A DNA stretch of 64,000 nt from Sphingobacterium humi (GCF_009768885.1 NZ_WSQA01000010.1:1-64000); one strand, 5' to 3'; shown: positions 43,068-53,080, counted from the first letter of the stretch. Translations and numbers: made by a program. The notes: generated from the sequence alone by a model not told the origin.

Positions 43068-44393
43068 ATGGAGAGTTTGTATGTAGGGCTGGTATTGCTA
43101 TTAATGATTGCTTGTGCCTATTTATTATGGCGAAATGGACGCGCTGTGTCTAAACAGCAGCATGAACAACTGCAACAGCAATGGCAACAAGGGCAACTGG
43201 CCTTGGGGAAAGCCGAAGAACGCGAGCGCCTCTTGGAATTGGATAAAGCGCAGCTACAGCAAGCCCTAAAGCAGGAAACCGACAGTCGACAAGCCATAGA
43301 ACGTACCTTGGAGGGCACCAACGCCTACCTGCAAGCCCAGCAGGAGAAGTTTGCCGATCAAAAACTGGAAATAGAGCAGATTAAACGCCAGTTTAATACG
43401 GAATTCCAAGTATTGGCCAATAAAATATTAGAGGAAAAGACGCTGAAATTTACGCAGCAGAATCAGCAGAATATCAATCAGATTCTGGATCCCTTGAAAG
43501 AGAAGATTAAGCAGTTTGAGGAGAAGGTAGAGAAGTCTTATCAGCAGGAGTCTGCCGAGCGGCATGTATTGAAAGGTGTGGTCGAACAGCTGATGCAGCA
43601 AAGCTTGCAGATAAAAGACGAGGCGAATAACCTAGCTAAAGCCTTAAAAGGAGATAATAAGAAGCAAGGGAATTGGGGCGAGGTTATCCTAGAGCGCGTA
43701 TTAGAGCGATCAGGATTATTGAAAGACCAAGAGTATAGCTTGCAAGCGGCCGTTATTGATGCGGAAGGCAAGCGCCTGCAACCCGATGCCATTATCAACC
43801 TGCCTGATGAGAAGCACTTGGTGGTTGATGCTAAGCTTTCCCTCGTGGCTTATGAGCGTGCCGTAAATGCGGATACTGAAGAAGATAAGATGCTTTTTAT
43901 TAAACAGCATATACAGTCTATTGAAAACCATGTGAAGGGCCTCTCCGCAAAGGATTACCATGCGCTGTATAACATACAATCGCCGGACTTCGTCTTGCTG
44001 TTTATCCCCATTGAGTCTTCCTTAAGCCTGGCCGTAACCTATAAGCCCGAGCTGTTCTCGGATGCTTGGGACAGGCGGGTCGTGATTGTGAGCCCATCGA
44101 CCTTGTTAGCCACTTTACGCACTATCGCCAGCATCTGGAAGCAGGAAAGACAGAATAGAAATGTGCTGGAAATTGCCAAAGAGGCCGGCTTACTCTACGA
44201 TAAGTTTGTAGGATTCCTGGAAGATATGGATCAGCTGCAAACCTTAATCCAACGGACGGGTGCTAAGCATGAGGAGGCCATGAAGAAACTCGCACATGGA
44301 TCGGGGAATGTAATTCGGAAAGTAGAGTCCTTAAAGGTATTGGGAGCTAAGGCAAACAAGCAAATCAACGATAAATTTCTGGAAGAGGAGTAG
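43068..44393 (+). CDS. rmuC: RmuC-family DNA recombination-limiting protein
   Basis: 441 aa from ATG 43068 (TTG 43062 is an alternative). One N-terminal membrane helix (about 3-20), a Gln/Glu-rich coiled coil (about 25-130), then the RmuC nuclease-like domain (about 140-420) with NKKQGNWGEVILERVLERSG, PDAIINLPDEKHLVVDAKLS and FVLLFIPIE. In E. coli RmuC limits recombination of inverted repeats. It starts 27 bp after the arginase-like gene. Confidence 0.94.
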   Translation: MESLYVGLVLLLMIACAYLLWRNGRAVSKQQHEQLQQQWQQGQLALGKAEERERLLELDKAQLQQALKQETDSRQAIERTLEGTNAYLQAQQEKFADQKLEIEQIKRQFNTEFQVLANKILEEKTLKFTQQNQQNINQILDPLKEKIKQFEEKVEKSYQQESAERHVLKGVVEQLMQQSLQIKDEANNLAKALKGDNKKQGNWGEVILERVLERSGLLKDQEYSLQAAVIDAEGKRLQPDAIINLPDEKHLVVDAKLSLVAYERAVNADTEEDKMLFIKQHIQSIENHVKGLSAKDYHALYNIQSPDFVLLFIPIESSLSLAVTYKPELFSDAWDRRVVIVSPSTLLATLRTIASIWKQERQNRNVLEIAKEAGLLYDKFVGFLEDMDQLQTLIQRTGAKHEEAMKKLAHGSGNVIRKVESLKVLGAKANKQINDKFLEEE

Positions 44394-44465
44394 CTATATT
44401 TCTTAAAGGTTATCATCATTTTAATTCATGGTACTATTCGGATAAAAACTTGTAATATCCCGCTA

Positions 44466-44473
44466 TAGGTTTG
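44466..44473 (+). promoter_or_regulatory. -7 promoter element upstream of cydA
   Basis: TAGGTTTG, exact TAnnTTTG match, 48 bp before cydA. No good -33 TTTG at normal spacing, so an activator may be needed. Confidence 0.5.
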
Positions 44474-44521
44474 TAATTCAGGCAAAAAGGCCATAGCTTT
44501 AGGAAGCATTAATTAAACCCT

Positions 44522-45868
44522 ATGTTTGCTATGGAAGACATGATTCTCTATAATCGGCTTCAATTTGCCTTTACCATAACATTCCATTACCTCTTCCCCC
44601 AGTTAACCATGGGACTCTCCCTAATGATTGTTTATTTCAAATGGAAGTTCCTGCGGACAAATATGTTGCATTATAACGATGCGGCTAAGTTCTGGATGAA
44701 GATCTTTGCCTTAAACTTTGCCATGGGTGTAGTAACGGGCATTCCGATGGAGTTTCAATTCGGCACCAATTGGGCCAAGTTCTCCGAACTCACGGGCGGC
44801 ATTATCGGCCAAACCCTCGCCATGGAAGGTATGTTCTCATTCTTTCTGGAATCCTCCTTCCTGGGGATGTTTATTTTCGGGGAGAAGTTATTAGGCCATA
44901 AGCTTCACTTTGTGGCCGGTCTGATGGTGTTTATAGGCTCCTGGGCCAGTGGATTCCTCATCATTGCCACCCATTCCTGGATGCAGCATCCGGTGGGCTA
45001 TGAAATCCTGGAGAACGGGAAGTTTGTCCTTAATAATTTCAAAGCCCTATTTGATAACCCTTGGCTATGGCCATCCTTTTTGCATAATCAGGCGGGCTCC
45101 TTAATTACCAGTTCTTTCTTTATGGCGGCCGTTGGAGCCTTCTACCTGCTCAGTGGCCTCCACAAACCTTTCGGGAAGATCTTCGTAAAGTCGGGGGTTA
45201 TTTTTGGATTTATTGCCTCGGTGCTGGTGGCATTTCCAACAGGCGATATGGCGGCCAAGAATGTGGTTAAGTATCAGCCTGTAACCTTTGCCGCCATGGA
45301 AGGCATCTTTGAAACCGAAGATGGAGGCTCAGAAATCGTCTTGATCGGTCAGCCCGACATGGAGAAAAAGAAACTCGACAATAAAATTGCCGTGCCGAAT
45401 ATCCTGAGCTTCCTGACCTACCAACGCTGGGATGCGCAGATTAAAGGCTTAAATGAATTTGATGAGGCTACGCATCCAACCAATGTACCAGCCTTGTATT
45501 ATAGCTACCATATCATGGCCGGCTTGGGCACCATTTTTATTGCCGTAATGGGCATTGCTGTCTTTCTGTTGTGGCGTAAGAAACTGTATGAAAGCAATTG
45601 GTTGCTGTGGATCTTGATGTTCCTGATTCCATTTCCCTATATCGCCAATACCGCCGGATGGTATACGGCCGAGTTGGGCCGGCAACCCTGGTTAGTTTAT
45701 AACCTCATGCGCATGGTGGATGGCGTTTCGCCAACTGTATCTTCCGGAAATACCCTATTCACGTTCTTGGGCTTTATCGGCTTATACCTTCTGCTGGGGC
45801 TGCTGTTCCTGATGCTGGTCATAAAGATTATCCGCAAAGGCCCTGAATCTCAATTATCCTTAAACTAA
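44522..45868 (+). CDS. cydA: Cytochrome bd ubiquinol/menaquinol oxidase subunit I
   Basis: 448 aa, with about nine membrane helices. Haem ligand His22 in FHYLFPQLTMG, the WMQHPVGYE segment with the second haem His nearby, and the GRQPW motif near the C-terminus are present. The quinol-binding Q-loop is of the short type. High-affinity oxygen reduction to water with charge separation. ATG 44531 (MEDMILYNRLQ) is an alternative start. It forms an operon with cydB 6 bp downstream. Confidence 0.97.
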   Translation: MFAMEDMILYNRLQFAFTITFHYLFPQLTMGLSLMIVYFKWKFLRTNMLHYNDAAKFWMKIFALNFAMGVVTGIPMEFQFGTNWAKFSELTGGIIGQTLAMEGMFSFFLESSFLGMFIFGEKLLGHKLHFVAGLMVFIGSWASGFLIIATHSWMQHPVGYEILENGKFVLNNFKALFDNPWLWPSFLHNQAGSLITSSFFMAAVGAFYLLSGLHKPFGKIFVKSGVIFGFIASVLVAFPTGDMAAKNVVKYQPVTFAAMEGIFETEDGGSEIVLIGQPDMEKKKLDNKIAVPNILSFLTYQRWDAQIKGLNEFDEATHPTNVPALYYSYHIMAGLGTIFIAVMGIAVFLLWRKKLYESNWLLWILMFLIPFPYIANTAGWYTAELGRQPWLVYNLMRMVDGVSPTVSSGNTLFTFLGFIGLYLLLGLLFLMLVIKIIRKGPESQLSLN

Positions 45869-45874
45869 CACGCG

Positions 45875-46951
45875 ATGGAACTCTTTTGGTTTATAGTTTT
45901 AGTATGTATGCTAGGGATCTATGTCGTTCTGGATGGCTATGATTTCGGCGCGGGTATCGTTCATTTGTTTTTCGCCAAAGACGAGCAAGAAAGGAAAGCA
46001 GTAACCAATGCCATCGGTCCTTTCTGGGATGCCAACGAAGTGTGGTTAATTGCCGCAGGTGGTGTATTGTTCTTTGCTTTTCCTACCTTATATGCCTCCT
46101 CCTTTAGTGGGTTTTACCTGCCTCTCATGATGGTGCTGTGGTTTATTATCTTCCGGGCTGTTGGATTGGAACTGCGGGGGCAAATTCACAATAGGCTATG
46201 GGAGCGGTTTTGGGACAAAGCCTTTGGCATTGCCAGTCTTTGCTTGGCGTTGTTCTTCGGAGCGGCCTTAGGCAATGTGGTACGAGGTGTAAACTTGGGT
46301 ATGGTAGAAAATGGCGTATCTACCCAGGAAGCCCATTATTTCTTTCTGCCCCTATGGAATCCGACCTTCGACCCACTTGCCGAGCATCAAGGTATCATCG
46401 ATTGGTTTACCATCCTGCTAGGGTTGGTCTCTGTCGTTACGCTGACGATTCACGGTGCCAATTGGATCATTTTGAAAAGCAGCTCCACCCTTAATCCCCG
46501 ATTAAGAACCATCATCTATCGCTTGAATTATGTGCTATTGCTATTGGTTGTGGCTTCGGCCTTACTTTGGCATTATGTAAAGCCACAAGCATTGAATAAT
46601 CTATTTGCGCATTACTGGTTATGGATCTTCCCGGTTATGGCTGCTGTCGGGCTGTTTAGTTTATTCCGTATCCGCAGCTTTAAGAAGGATGGAACAGGCT
46701 TTTTGTTTTCCACCTTGTTTATCGTGGGAAGCTTTGGCAGTACGGTTGCTTCCTTGTTTCCTACGATGCTGCCGTCCACCAATCAGGTCAATCCCTCGCT
46801 TACGTTGTATAATGTGGCAGCGCATGAATATGGGCTATCTGTAGGCCTCGGCTGGTTTATAATTGCTGCTATTTTGGTGGTCCTTTACTTTATTATCCAG
46901 TTCAGAGTCTTTAAAGGGAAGTTGGACGATGTAGGCTATGGTGATCATTAA
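45875..46951 (+). CDS. cydB: Cytochrome bd oxidase subunit II
   Basis: 358 aa, about eight to nine membrane helices. The N-terminal YVVLDGYDFGAG motif and GPFWDANEVWLIAAGG are diagnostic. It is the partner of CydA. No small CydX-like frame follows before the terminator. Confidence 0.97.
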   Translation: MELFWFIVLVCMLGIYVVLDGYDFGAGIVHLFFAKDEQERKAVTNAIGPFWDANEVWLIAAGGVLFFAFPTLYASSFSGFYLPLMMVLWFIIFRAVGLELRGQIHNRLWERFWDKAFGIASLCLALFFGAALGNVVRGVNLGMVENGVSTQEAHYFFLPLWNPTFDPLAEHQGIIDWFTILLGLVSVVTLTIHGANWIILKSSSTLNPRLRTIIYRLNYVLLLLVVASALLWHYVKPQALNNLFAHYWLWIFPVMAAVGLFSLFRIRSFKKDGTGFLFSTLFIVGSFGSTVASLFPTMLPSTNQVNPSLTLYNVAAHEYGLSVGLGWFIIAAILVVLYFIIQFRVFKGKLDDVGYGDH

Positions 46952-46961
46952 TCAAGCTATA

Positions 46962-46994
46962 AACAAAAGAGGGAGTCATGCTCCCTCTTTTGTT
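46962..46994. terminator. Bidirectional terminator between cydB and ggt
   Basis: AACAAAAGAGGGAG, loop TCATG, CTCCCTCTTTTGTT: a perfect 14-bp stem. It lies between the convergent stops. Confidence 0.92.
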
Positions 46995-46996
46995 AT

Positions 46997-48691
46997 TTAA
47001 TAGCCTGCGGCCTTATCATCCCCGCGCGGGTCGGCGCCGGTTTGTAATCTGCCGTTGGGTAGAATAACAATATTCTCAACCCGTCCGATAGGACCTCTTT
47101 TATTAATGGTATAACCATCTTGTTGAAGGCTCTCTCTTGTTTTGCTATCGATTGCTTTTTCTTCCACGTCAATGTATTCCGGTTTCCACTGATGGTGGAA
47201 GCGGGCCGCACTTACAGACTCTTGCGCCGTCATGCCGAACTCCAATATATTTAAGATCGTTTGGAATACCGAGGTAATAATAGTCGAACCACCCGGAGTT
47301 CCTACCACCATCTTCAGCTTGCCATCTTCCTCGACAATGGTAGGTGTCATGGCGCTTAACATGCGTTTTCCAGGGGCAACAGCATTGGCCTTGCCCCCCA
47401 ACAATCCATACATATTCGGACTTCCCGGTTTTACGGAGAAGTCGTCCATTTCGTTGTTCAGCAAGAAACCGGCACCATGCACCCATACCAAGGCACCGTA
47501 GGAGCCATTGATGGTGGTGGTTAAGGATACGGCATTTCCCTCCTTATCGACAATGCTGTAGTGGGTGGTTTCTTCCGATTCGTAGCCCGGGAACTTCGCA
47601 GCCTTTACCAAATCGCTGGGTGTTGCTTTTTCCAGGCTTACCTTCGCCATGCGCTCCTGGTTAAACTTCGCATCCGTCAGGTTAGCTACCGGCACGCGGT
47701 AGAAGTCCGGGTCGCCTAAGTGCGTAGCACGGTCGGCATAGATGCGTCTTTCCGCCTCTACCATAACCCGTACAGTGCTGTCGTGTTGGAATCCCCATTT
47801 CGCTAATGGATACTTCTCTACCGACTGTAAAAGGGCTAATAGCGCCACCCCACCACTGGAAGGGGGAGGCATGCTGATAATTTTATAGTTTTTGTAGTTG
47901 CCTACGATTGGCGTGCGCCAGGCCGCTTGGTAATTGGCCAGGTCTTCCATCGACATAATGCCGTTGCCACGCTTCATTTCAGCAACAATATATTCGGCTG
48001 TTTTTCCTTTGTAGAAGCCGTCACGGCCATGTGCTGCAATTCTTGTTAGCGTTTCGGCCAAATCGGCTTGCACAAAAAGATCGCCTTCCTTCCAGGCTGC
48101 TTCCCGAATGATGGCCGCCCCTAAAGGATTATGTTTTTTAAAGCGCTCCTGATAGCGGTTGAACTCCCCAGCCTGTTGTGCTGTAATGGCGAATCCCTTG
48201 GTTGCCAATTCGATTGCAGGTTGCAATAAGTCTTTCCAAGGCAGGCTTCCGTATTTTTTATAGGCTTCATCCATCCCGGCTACAGATCCCGGAACTCCGG
48301 CTGCCAGTTGGCCATACAAACTTAAATCGGTAATCGGATTTCCGGCTTGATCTAGGTACATATCGCGATGCGCCTTCGCTGGTGCTTTCTCGCGGAAATC
48401 TAAAGACGATACCTGACCGTCTTTTCCCCGGTAAACCATAAAGCCACCACCGCCCAGGTTTCCCGCATTGGGGTACACCACGGCTAAAGCGAATTTGACT
48501 GCAATAGCAGCATCGACCGCATTTCCGCCTTTCTTTAATATCGCTACACCCACCTCTGAAGCTACAGGATGAGCCGTAATGACAGCGCCATTTTCATAGC
48601 TAACTGCCTCCTTCGCGGTCTGTTGACTGACCGAGCAAGAGCCGATAAAAAAGCTGATAAAAAGTAATAAGAAAAAATTTGGTAGTTTCAT
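46997..48691 (-). CDS. ggt: Gamma-glutamyltransferase (glutathione hydrolase), lipoprotein
   Basis: 564 aa. Lipobox IGSC with Cys19, so membrane-anchored in the periplasm rather than freely secreted. The N-terminal large subunit begins NGAVITAHPVASEVGVAIL. The autocleavage and nucleophile Thr lies in SEETTHYSIVDKEGNAVSLT, and PPPSSGGVALLALLQ and GTPGGSTIITSVFQ line the active site. It hydrolyses or transfers the gamma-glutamyl group of glutathione and related peptides. Monocistronic. Confidence 0.95.
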   Translation of the reverse strand: MKLPNFFLLLFISFFIGSCSVSQQTAKEAVSYENGAVITAHPVASEVGVAILKKGGNAVDAAIAVKFALAVVYPNAGNLGGGGFMVYRGKDGQVSSLDFREKAPAKAHRDMYLDQAGNPITDLSLYGQLAAGVPGSVAGMDEAYKKYGSLPWKDLLQPAIELATKGFAITAQQAGEFNRYQERFKKHNPLGAAIIREAAWKEGDLFVQADLAETLTRIAAHGRDGFYKGKTAEYIVAEMKRGNGIMSMEDLANYQAAWRTPIVGNYKNYKIISMPPPSSGGVALLALLQSVEKYPLAKWGFQHDSTVRVMVEAERRIYADRATHLGDPDFYRVPVANLTDAKFNQERMAKVSLEKATPSDLVKAAKFPGYESEETTHYSIVDKEGNAVSLTTTINGSYGALVWVHGAGFLLNNEMDDFSVKPGSPNMYGLLGGKANAVAPGKRMLSAMTPTIVEEDGKLKMVVGTPGGSTIITSVFQTILNILEFGMTAQESVSAARFHHQWKPEYIDVEEKAIDSKTRESLQQDGYTINKRGPIGRVENIVILPNGRLQTGADPRGDDKAAGY

Positions 48692-48712
48692 GGTTTAAAG
48701 ATATTAAATTTG
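48678..48712 (+). promoter_or_regulatory. Candidate promoter of the secreted EEP-family gene
   Basis: TTTG (48678-48681), 23-bp spacer, TAAATTTG (48705-48712). The -7 is exact and the spacing is at the upper limit; the start codon is 44 bp downstream. It overlaps the ggt start region on the other strand. Confidence 0.5.
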
Positions 48713-48756
48713 GAGGCATTAGGGTAATATAATTATCTTCAAGCCTAAATATCAAT

Positions 48757-49518
48757 ATGATGAGAATCCTACTTCTAAGCCTAATAATCTGCTTTTTTAT
48801 GCCCGCTACGGCGCAAAGCATCCGAGTGATGAGCTATAATATCCACCATGGCAATCCGCCTTCCCTTAAGGATAGTATTGACCTGCAGGCCATTGCCAAG
48901 GTCATTAATGACGCGCAAGTGGATATTGTTGGCATTCAAGAAGTAGATATCCATGTATCCCGTTCCAATATGGAAAATCAGGCCGAGCGACTGGCTGAAC
49001 TGACCGGAATGGACTATTATTTCTCTAAGGGGATTGATTTGGAGAAAGGCAATTATGGCACCTTGATTCTTTCTAAGCATAAAATTGTAGGAAAGAGACG
49101 CTATGATTTGCCGATGCCTGTGGCCAGCGAGAACAGGTCTTTAGCTATTGTTGATGTACAATTACCCAATGGAAAGAAATTCTCCCTCGCGAATAGCCAC
49201 CTTGATTTGCATGAGGAAAACCGCATAGCCCAAGCTACTTTTATTACGGAATTGGTCGATCTTTATAGCCATCCCTTGATTTTGGTGGGCGACCTCAATG
49301 CCAAGCCGGGCTCCAAACCTATTCAAGTATTAGATCAGCATTTTATACGCAATACCGAAACCAATGCACCCACATCGCCGAATATCAAGCCGCGAAATGA
49401 AATCGATTTTATTATGCTGCTCAATAATGTGCCCTTTAGCTGGAAATCGTATCAGGTGCTACCGATATCCTATCCTTCCGATCATTTACCTGTGTTGGCC
49501 GAAATAGAATTGAAATAG
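48757..49518 (+). CDS. Secreted endonuclease/exonuclease/phosphatase-family protein
   Basis: 253 aa, signal peptide to about residue 20 (MPATAQ). EEP-fold motifs are complete: MSYNIHHG, VGIQEVD (metal Glu), ANSHLDLH, VGDLNAKPGS and the final SDHLPVLAEI (catalytic Asp-His). Family members cleave phosphodiesters in DNA, inositol lipids or sphingomyelin; the substrate is open. Export suggests phosphate or nucleic-acid scavenging. Confidence 0.92.
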   Translation: MMRILLLSLIICFFMPATAQSIRVMSYNIHHGNPPSLKDSIDLQAIAKVINDAQVDIVGIQEVDIHVSRSNMENQAERLAELTGMDYYFSKGIDLEKGNYGTLILSKHKIVGKRRYDLPMPVASENRSLAIVDVQLPNGKKFSLANSHLDLHEENRIAQATFITELVDLYSHPLILVGDLNAKPGSKPIQVLDQHFIRNTETNAPTSPNIKPRNEIDFIMLLNNVPFSWKSYQVLPISYPSDHLPVLAEIELK

Positions 49519-49529
49519 CCGCTATCCGC

Positions 49530-49856
49530 CTATTTAAGCTTTTCGTTGTTCTTATGCCTATCGCTATCGCGCTTGGTTTTCTTGTCCAAGTTCTTTTGCA
49601 GAGCTTCGGTCAGGTCTATACCGGTTTGGTTGGCCAGGCAGATCAGCACAAAAAGTACATCAGCCATTTCATCGGCCAGGTCTACCTGTTCATCTGATTT
49701 TTTAAACGATTGTTCACCGTATTTTCGGGCCATAATGCGGGCCACTTCGCCCACTTCTTCCATTAAAATGGCGGTATTCGTCAACTCATTAAAATACCGG
49801 ATACCGGTGGTATTGATCCATTGATCTACAATTTCTTGGGCTTCTTTAATCTTCAT
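49530..49856 (-). CDS. MazG-like nucleotide pyrophosphohydrolase
   Basis: 108 aa, all-alpha NTP-PPase fold. Mg-binding motif EEVGEVARIMARKYGEQ near 32-48 and DEMADVLFVL near 62-71. House-cleaning hydrolysis of NTPs is likely. The last ~20 residues are Lys/Asn-rich and disordered. It begins 10 bp after dtd on the same strand. Confidence 0.92.
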   Translation of the reverse strand: MKIKEAQEIVDQWINTTGIRYFNELTNTAILMEEVGEVARIMARKYGEQSFKKSDEQVDLADEMADVLFVLICLANQTGIDLTEALQKNLDKKTKRDSDRHKNNEKLK

Positions 49857-49866
49857 GCTCTTCGGC

Positions 49867-50325
49867 TTAATAGTTATCCTTGTCTTTGGTATTCATCATA
49901 ATGGTCACCGGGCCATCGTTGCGCAGGTCTATTTTCATGTCGGCCCCAAAAATACCCAGTTGCACTTCTTTGCCTAGTAATTGCGATAAGTAGGCAGCCA
50001 TTTTCTCATACATGGGTTTCGCGAAGTCGGGCTTACCGGCACGGATAAAGGAAGGGCGGTTGCCCTTCTTGGTTTGCGCGAATAGGGTAAACTGAGATAT
50101 AAACAGCATATTGCCGTTTACATCTTGAATCGATTTATTCATCAGGCCCTGCTCGTCGGAAAAGATCCGCAAGTTCACCAGCTTTTGGGCTAGCCATTCT
50201 ATGTCGGCCATCGTATCGCTTTCTTCAATGCCTATCAACACCAACAATCCCTGTTCTATAGCACCTGTCACCTCGCCCCCAACCGTGCAGGAGGCTTGGC
50301 TTACTCGTTGTATCACTGCTCGCAT
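49867..50325 (-). CDS. dtd: D-aminoacyl-tRNA deacylase
   Basis: 152 aa, full length. Removes D-amino acids and glycine from mischarged tRNA. The catalytic segment SQFTLFAQTKKGNRPSF and the cross-subunit Gly-Pro motif NDGPVTIMMNT are present, with the N-terminal MRAVIQRVSQASCTV start. Likely one operon with the MazG-like gene. Confidence 0.97.
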   Translation of the reverse strand: MRAVIQRVSQASCTVGGEVTGAIEQGLLVLIGIEESDTMADIEWLAQKLVNLRIFSDEQGLMNKSIQDVNGNMLFISQFTLFAQTKKGNRPSFIRAGKPDFAKPMYEKMAAYLSQLLGKEVQLGIFGADMKIDLRNDGPVTIMMNTKDKDNY

Positions 50326-50382
50326 GGCCTAAAATAAAAAGATAAAGCCTATTTAGCAATGCATAGCCTCCTTATAAACGAA

Positions 50383-50418
50383 AAAAGCCTCGTTGTATGC
50401 CAGTACAACGAAGCTTTT
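50383..50418 (-). terminator. Terminator after the TPP-regulated receptor gene
   Basis: Minus strand GCTTCGTTGTA and TACAACGAGGC pair over 11 positions (one wobble) around CTGGCA, then TTTTTT. Confidence 0.9.
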
Positions 50419-50435
50419 CCGTCCGATTCCGAAAA

Positions 50436-52898
50436 TTAGAAGCGGATATTTAAGCCCAGCAAGAAGTTTGTTTCCGCTTGTGGGTAATAGAAGTTATAAT
50501 GATCAGTGGTTCCTTTGGTTTCAAAAATCTGCCTCCAGGTATAGCCCATGGTTTCGTATTTGCTGTTCAAGATGTTGTTTACCGAAAGGTTTAAGTCCAC
50601 ATGCTTCAATCCGAACGCCGTAAAGGTATACATCGCCTGGAAGTTGTTCACGAAAGAAGGGTCTATGCTGCGGTCTTTGCTGGAGGTATTGTCCAGGTAA
50701 ATCCGCGACACATATTTGCTCAGCAAGCTAAAGGATAACGCTTCAATAGGCTTATAGGTGAAATTATTCCCTAAAATAGCGGCCGGTGATTTGGCGATAT
50801 GCGTAGATTTATGATGAATGACCTCTTCGCGCACTTTGTTCCAATCGTTCTCATTATCATACACCGGGATAAATTCTTCAAAGTTCTTGATTTTATTATC
50901 GCTTAATGCCGCATTGATTCCCCAGCTAAACTGTTTGCTAATCCGCCAGGTTCCGTCCAACTCTACCCCCATGCGGTAACTTTCATCCACATTGATGCGT
51001 AGGGCAGCACCCTCCTCGTTCAAAGAACCGGTTGGAATCAACTGGTTTTTATAAAACATGCCGTATACATTGGCTCCCACATTAAACTGTTCGTTTTTAA
51101 AGCGGTATCCCGCTTCAATATCCTGCATCTGTTCCGGTTTCGGGAATAATCCGCGCGGGTTTTCCACGTAATCTTTACGCGTTGGTTCCTTGCTGCCGTA
51201 GGCATAAGACAGGTAGATATTGCTGTAAGGATTCATGAAATAAGTTGCTCCAACCTTCGGGTTAAAGAAATTTAATTTATCCTCAAAATACAGGTCTTTC
51301 ACTTTATCATCATCACCGCGGCCCAAGTAATACAGGTTTCTGTATTGCAGGTCTAAGTTGAATAAAAACTTAGCTACCCGATAATCTGCTTTTGCAAAGA
51401 TGTTGAAGTCGTTCTTATCCGATTTATTGAAATAATAACGATCGCCTAATTTGCTGTTGGAGGCATATTGTGCCCATATCACCTCGCCGTAATGTTTACC
51501 CCGGTATTGGTTATAGGCGCCACCCAAGGTTAGGTTCAAGTTGGCTGTGGCCTTGTAGTTAGCGGCATAGGTAAGGCCGTAAAAATGGTTGTCTAACCAT
51601 CTTCTACGCACTAAATCCGTTTCTTTTAAGGTTTGACCGCCGATTACGACATCTGCTAAACCATATTTACTGAACTTTTCTCCCGCTTTAAACTCTTCGT
51701 AATAACCCGCGCCACGGGTATAGTGTAAGGCAGCATTGAGGTTTAATTTTTCATTGGCCGCAAAGGTGTATTGCAAATGGCTATGCGTTTGGGTATAGTT
51801 GTCGGTTTGATTGTCGTAGGTATAATAATTATATTTTCTACCCTCTTCTTTCAAGCGGTCTATGCCTTCCTGATCATAGATTCCCATATTGTTGGCATAA
51901 TCTTCCAAGCGCGAATAATCACCGGTAATCAAGGGTTCAGGTGTGCCATACCAAGACTGGTAAGTTTTCTCTTTTCCGGAGAATACCGTAGCCTTCAAGA
52001 TATGCTTATCGGTATACAAGCCGCCATCTACATAGAAAGATTTCAGGTTAGAGCTGGCCCGATTGATATAACCATCGGACACAATGCGCGATAAGCGGGC
52101 ATTGAAGGCATACTTATTGTCGATTAAGCCCGAGCCTACTTTCAAGGTGTTTTTCCAGGAGTTATAGGAACCGAAGGAATTGTTCAATTCGGCATAGGCC
52201 TGCGTTTCCAAGGCATCGGTTTGGATATTTAAGGAAGCACCAAAGGCCCCAGCGCCGTTGGTTGATGTACCAATTCCGCGTTGAATCTGGATACTCTGTA
52301 CACTAGAGGCAAAGTCGGGCAAGTTGACAAAGAAGCTGCCCATACTTTCCGCATCGTTTAGCGGAATGCCATTTAAGGTCACGTTAATACGCTCGTTATC
52401 CGAACCACGAATGGTCATGCTGGTATAGCCAATACCGGCGCCGGCATCCGAACTCACCACCACGCCTGGTGTTTGGTTCAGCAGAAAAGGAATGTCCTGG
52501 CCGAGGTTGTTTTTGCGGATTTCTTCCTTGCTTAAATTCTTGAAAGTAGTTGCTGAATTCTCTTTTGCACGTGTTGCTGTTACAAATACTTCCTCGGTAC
52601 GAAAAGATTTTGCCTGCAATTGCAGGGTTATGCTGCTTTGTTTACTCGGGTCTACCGTATGTTTTACCGAGCCGTAGCCAAGAAAACTAACCTGCAGGTT
52701 ATAGGTTTTTGCTTGTAGCCCTTGGAAGGTTACTTCACCTTGGCTATTTGTTTTTTGCAGCTGCTCATCTAACTTTACCGAAGCGGCTGTCAATCCTTGT
52801 TGTTGGCTATCCGTAATCTTTACGGTTAGTGCATGCTGAGCCATGCTCAACACGATAAACTGGCAAAAGGCTACTGTAGCCCATACCTTTTTAAACAT
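50436..52898 (-). CDS. TonB-dependent receptor controlled by a TPP riboswitch (thiamine-related uptake)
   Basis: 820 aa. Signal peptide to about residue 21 (LSMAQ), carboxypeptidase-regulatory-like domain (about 22-95), plug (about 105-225: SKEEIRKNNLGQDIPFLLNQ; TPGVVVSSDAGAGIG) and a barrel ending with a Phe-type terminal strand (FLLGLNIRF). The preceding TPP riboswitch indicates repression when thiamine pyrophosphate is plentiful. The likely ligand is thus thiamine, thiamine phosphates or a pyrimidine/thiazole precursor, as for OmpT-type receptors of Bacteroides. No inner-membrane thiamine transporter or thi gene is adjacent. Confidence 0.93.
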   Translation of the reverse strand: MFKKVWATVAFCQFIVLSMAQHALTVKITDSQQQGLTAASVKLDEQLQKTNSQGEVTFQGLQAKTYNLQVSFLGYGSVKHTVDPSKQSSITLQLQAKSFRTEEVFVTATRAKENSATTFKNLSKEEIRKNNLGQDIPFLLNQTPGVVVSSDAGAGIGYTSMTIRGSDNERINVTLNGIPLNDAESMGSFFVNLPDFASSVQSIQIQRGIGTSTNGAGAFGASLNIQTDALETQAYAELNNSFGSYNSWKNTLKVGSGLIDNKYAFNARLSRIVSDGYINRASSNLKSFYVDGGLYTDKHILKATVFSGKEKTYQSWYGTPEPLITGDYSRLEDYANNMGIYDQEGIDRLKEEGRKYNYYTYDNQTDNYTQTHSHLQYTFAANEKLNLNAALHYTRGAGYYEEFKAGEKFSKYGLADVVIGGQTLKETDLVRRRWLDNHFYGLTYAANYKATANLNLTLGGAYNQYRGKHYGEVIWAQYASNSKLGDRYYFNKSDKNDFNIFAKADYRVAKFLFNLDLQYRNLYYLGRGDDDKVKDLYFEDKLNFFNPKVGATYFMNPYSNIYLSYAYGSKEPTRKDYVENPRGLFPKPEQMQDIEAGYRFKNEQFNVGANVYGMFYKNQLIPTGSLNEEGAALRINVDESYRMGVELDGTWRISKQFSWGINAALSDNKIKNFEEFIPVYDNENDWNKVREEVIHHKSTHIAKSPAAILGNNFTYKPIEALSFSLLSKYVSRIYLDNTSSKDRSIDPSFVNNFQAMYTFTAFGLKHVDLNLSVNNILNSKYETMGYTWRQIFETKGTTDHYNFYYPQAETNFLLGLNIRF

Positions 52899-52967
52899 AA
52901 TACAATTGTTTATTTAAGAGTTAAACTTAACTATTGCAAGGGGTTACAACAGTCCTTATTTAACCGC

Positions 52968-53080
52968 CCTTTCCCTACGCTGGCATTATCCAGATCAGGT
53001 TTGCACGCGTCTGAACGACAGGTGCTGGGTATAATCTCAGCCTTTCTTTGTGTCGGAAAACCAACAAGGCACCCCTATAT
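52968..53080 (-). promoter_or_regulatory. TPP (thi-box) riboswitch
   Basis: Minus strand reads AGGGGTGCC (53076-53068), a variable P3 region, GGCTGAGATTATACCC with the invariant CTGAGA (53040-53035), ACCTGATCTGGATAATGCCA and GCGTAGGGAAA near 52972. These are all conserved TPP aptamer blocks in order. It sits between a consensus promoter and the receptor start 70 bp downstream. No terminator follows, so control is probably at translation initiation. Confidence 0.97.
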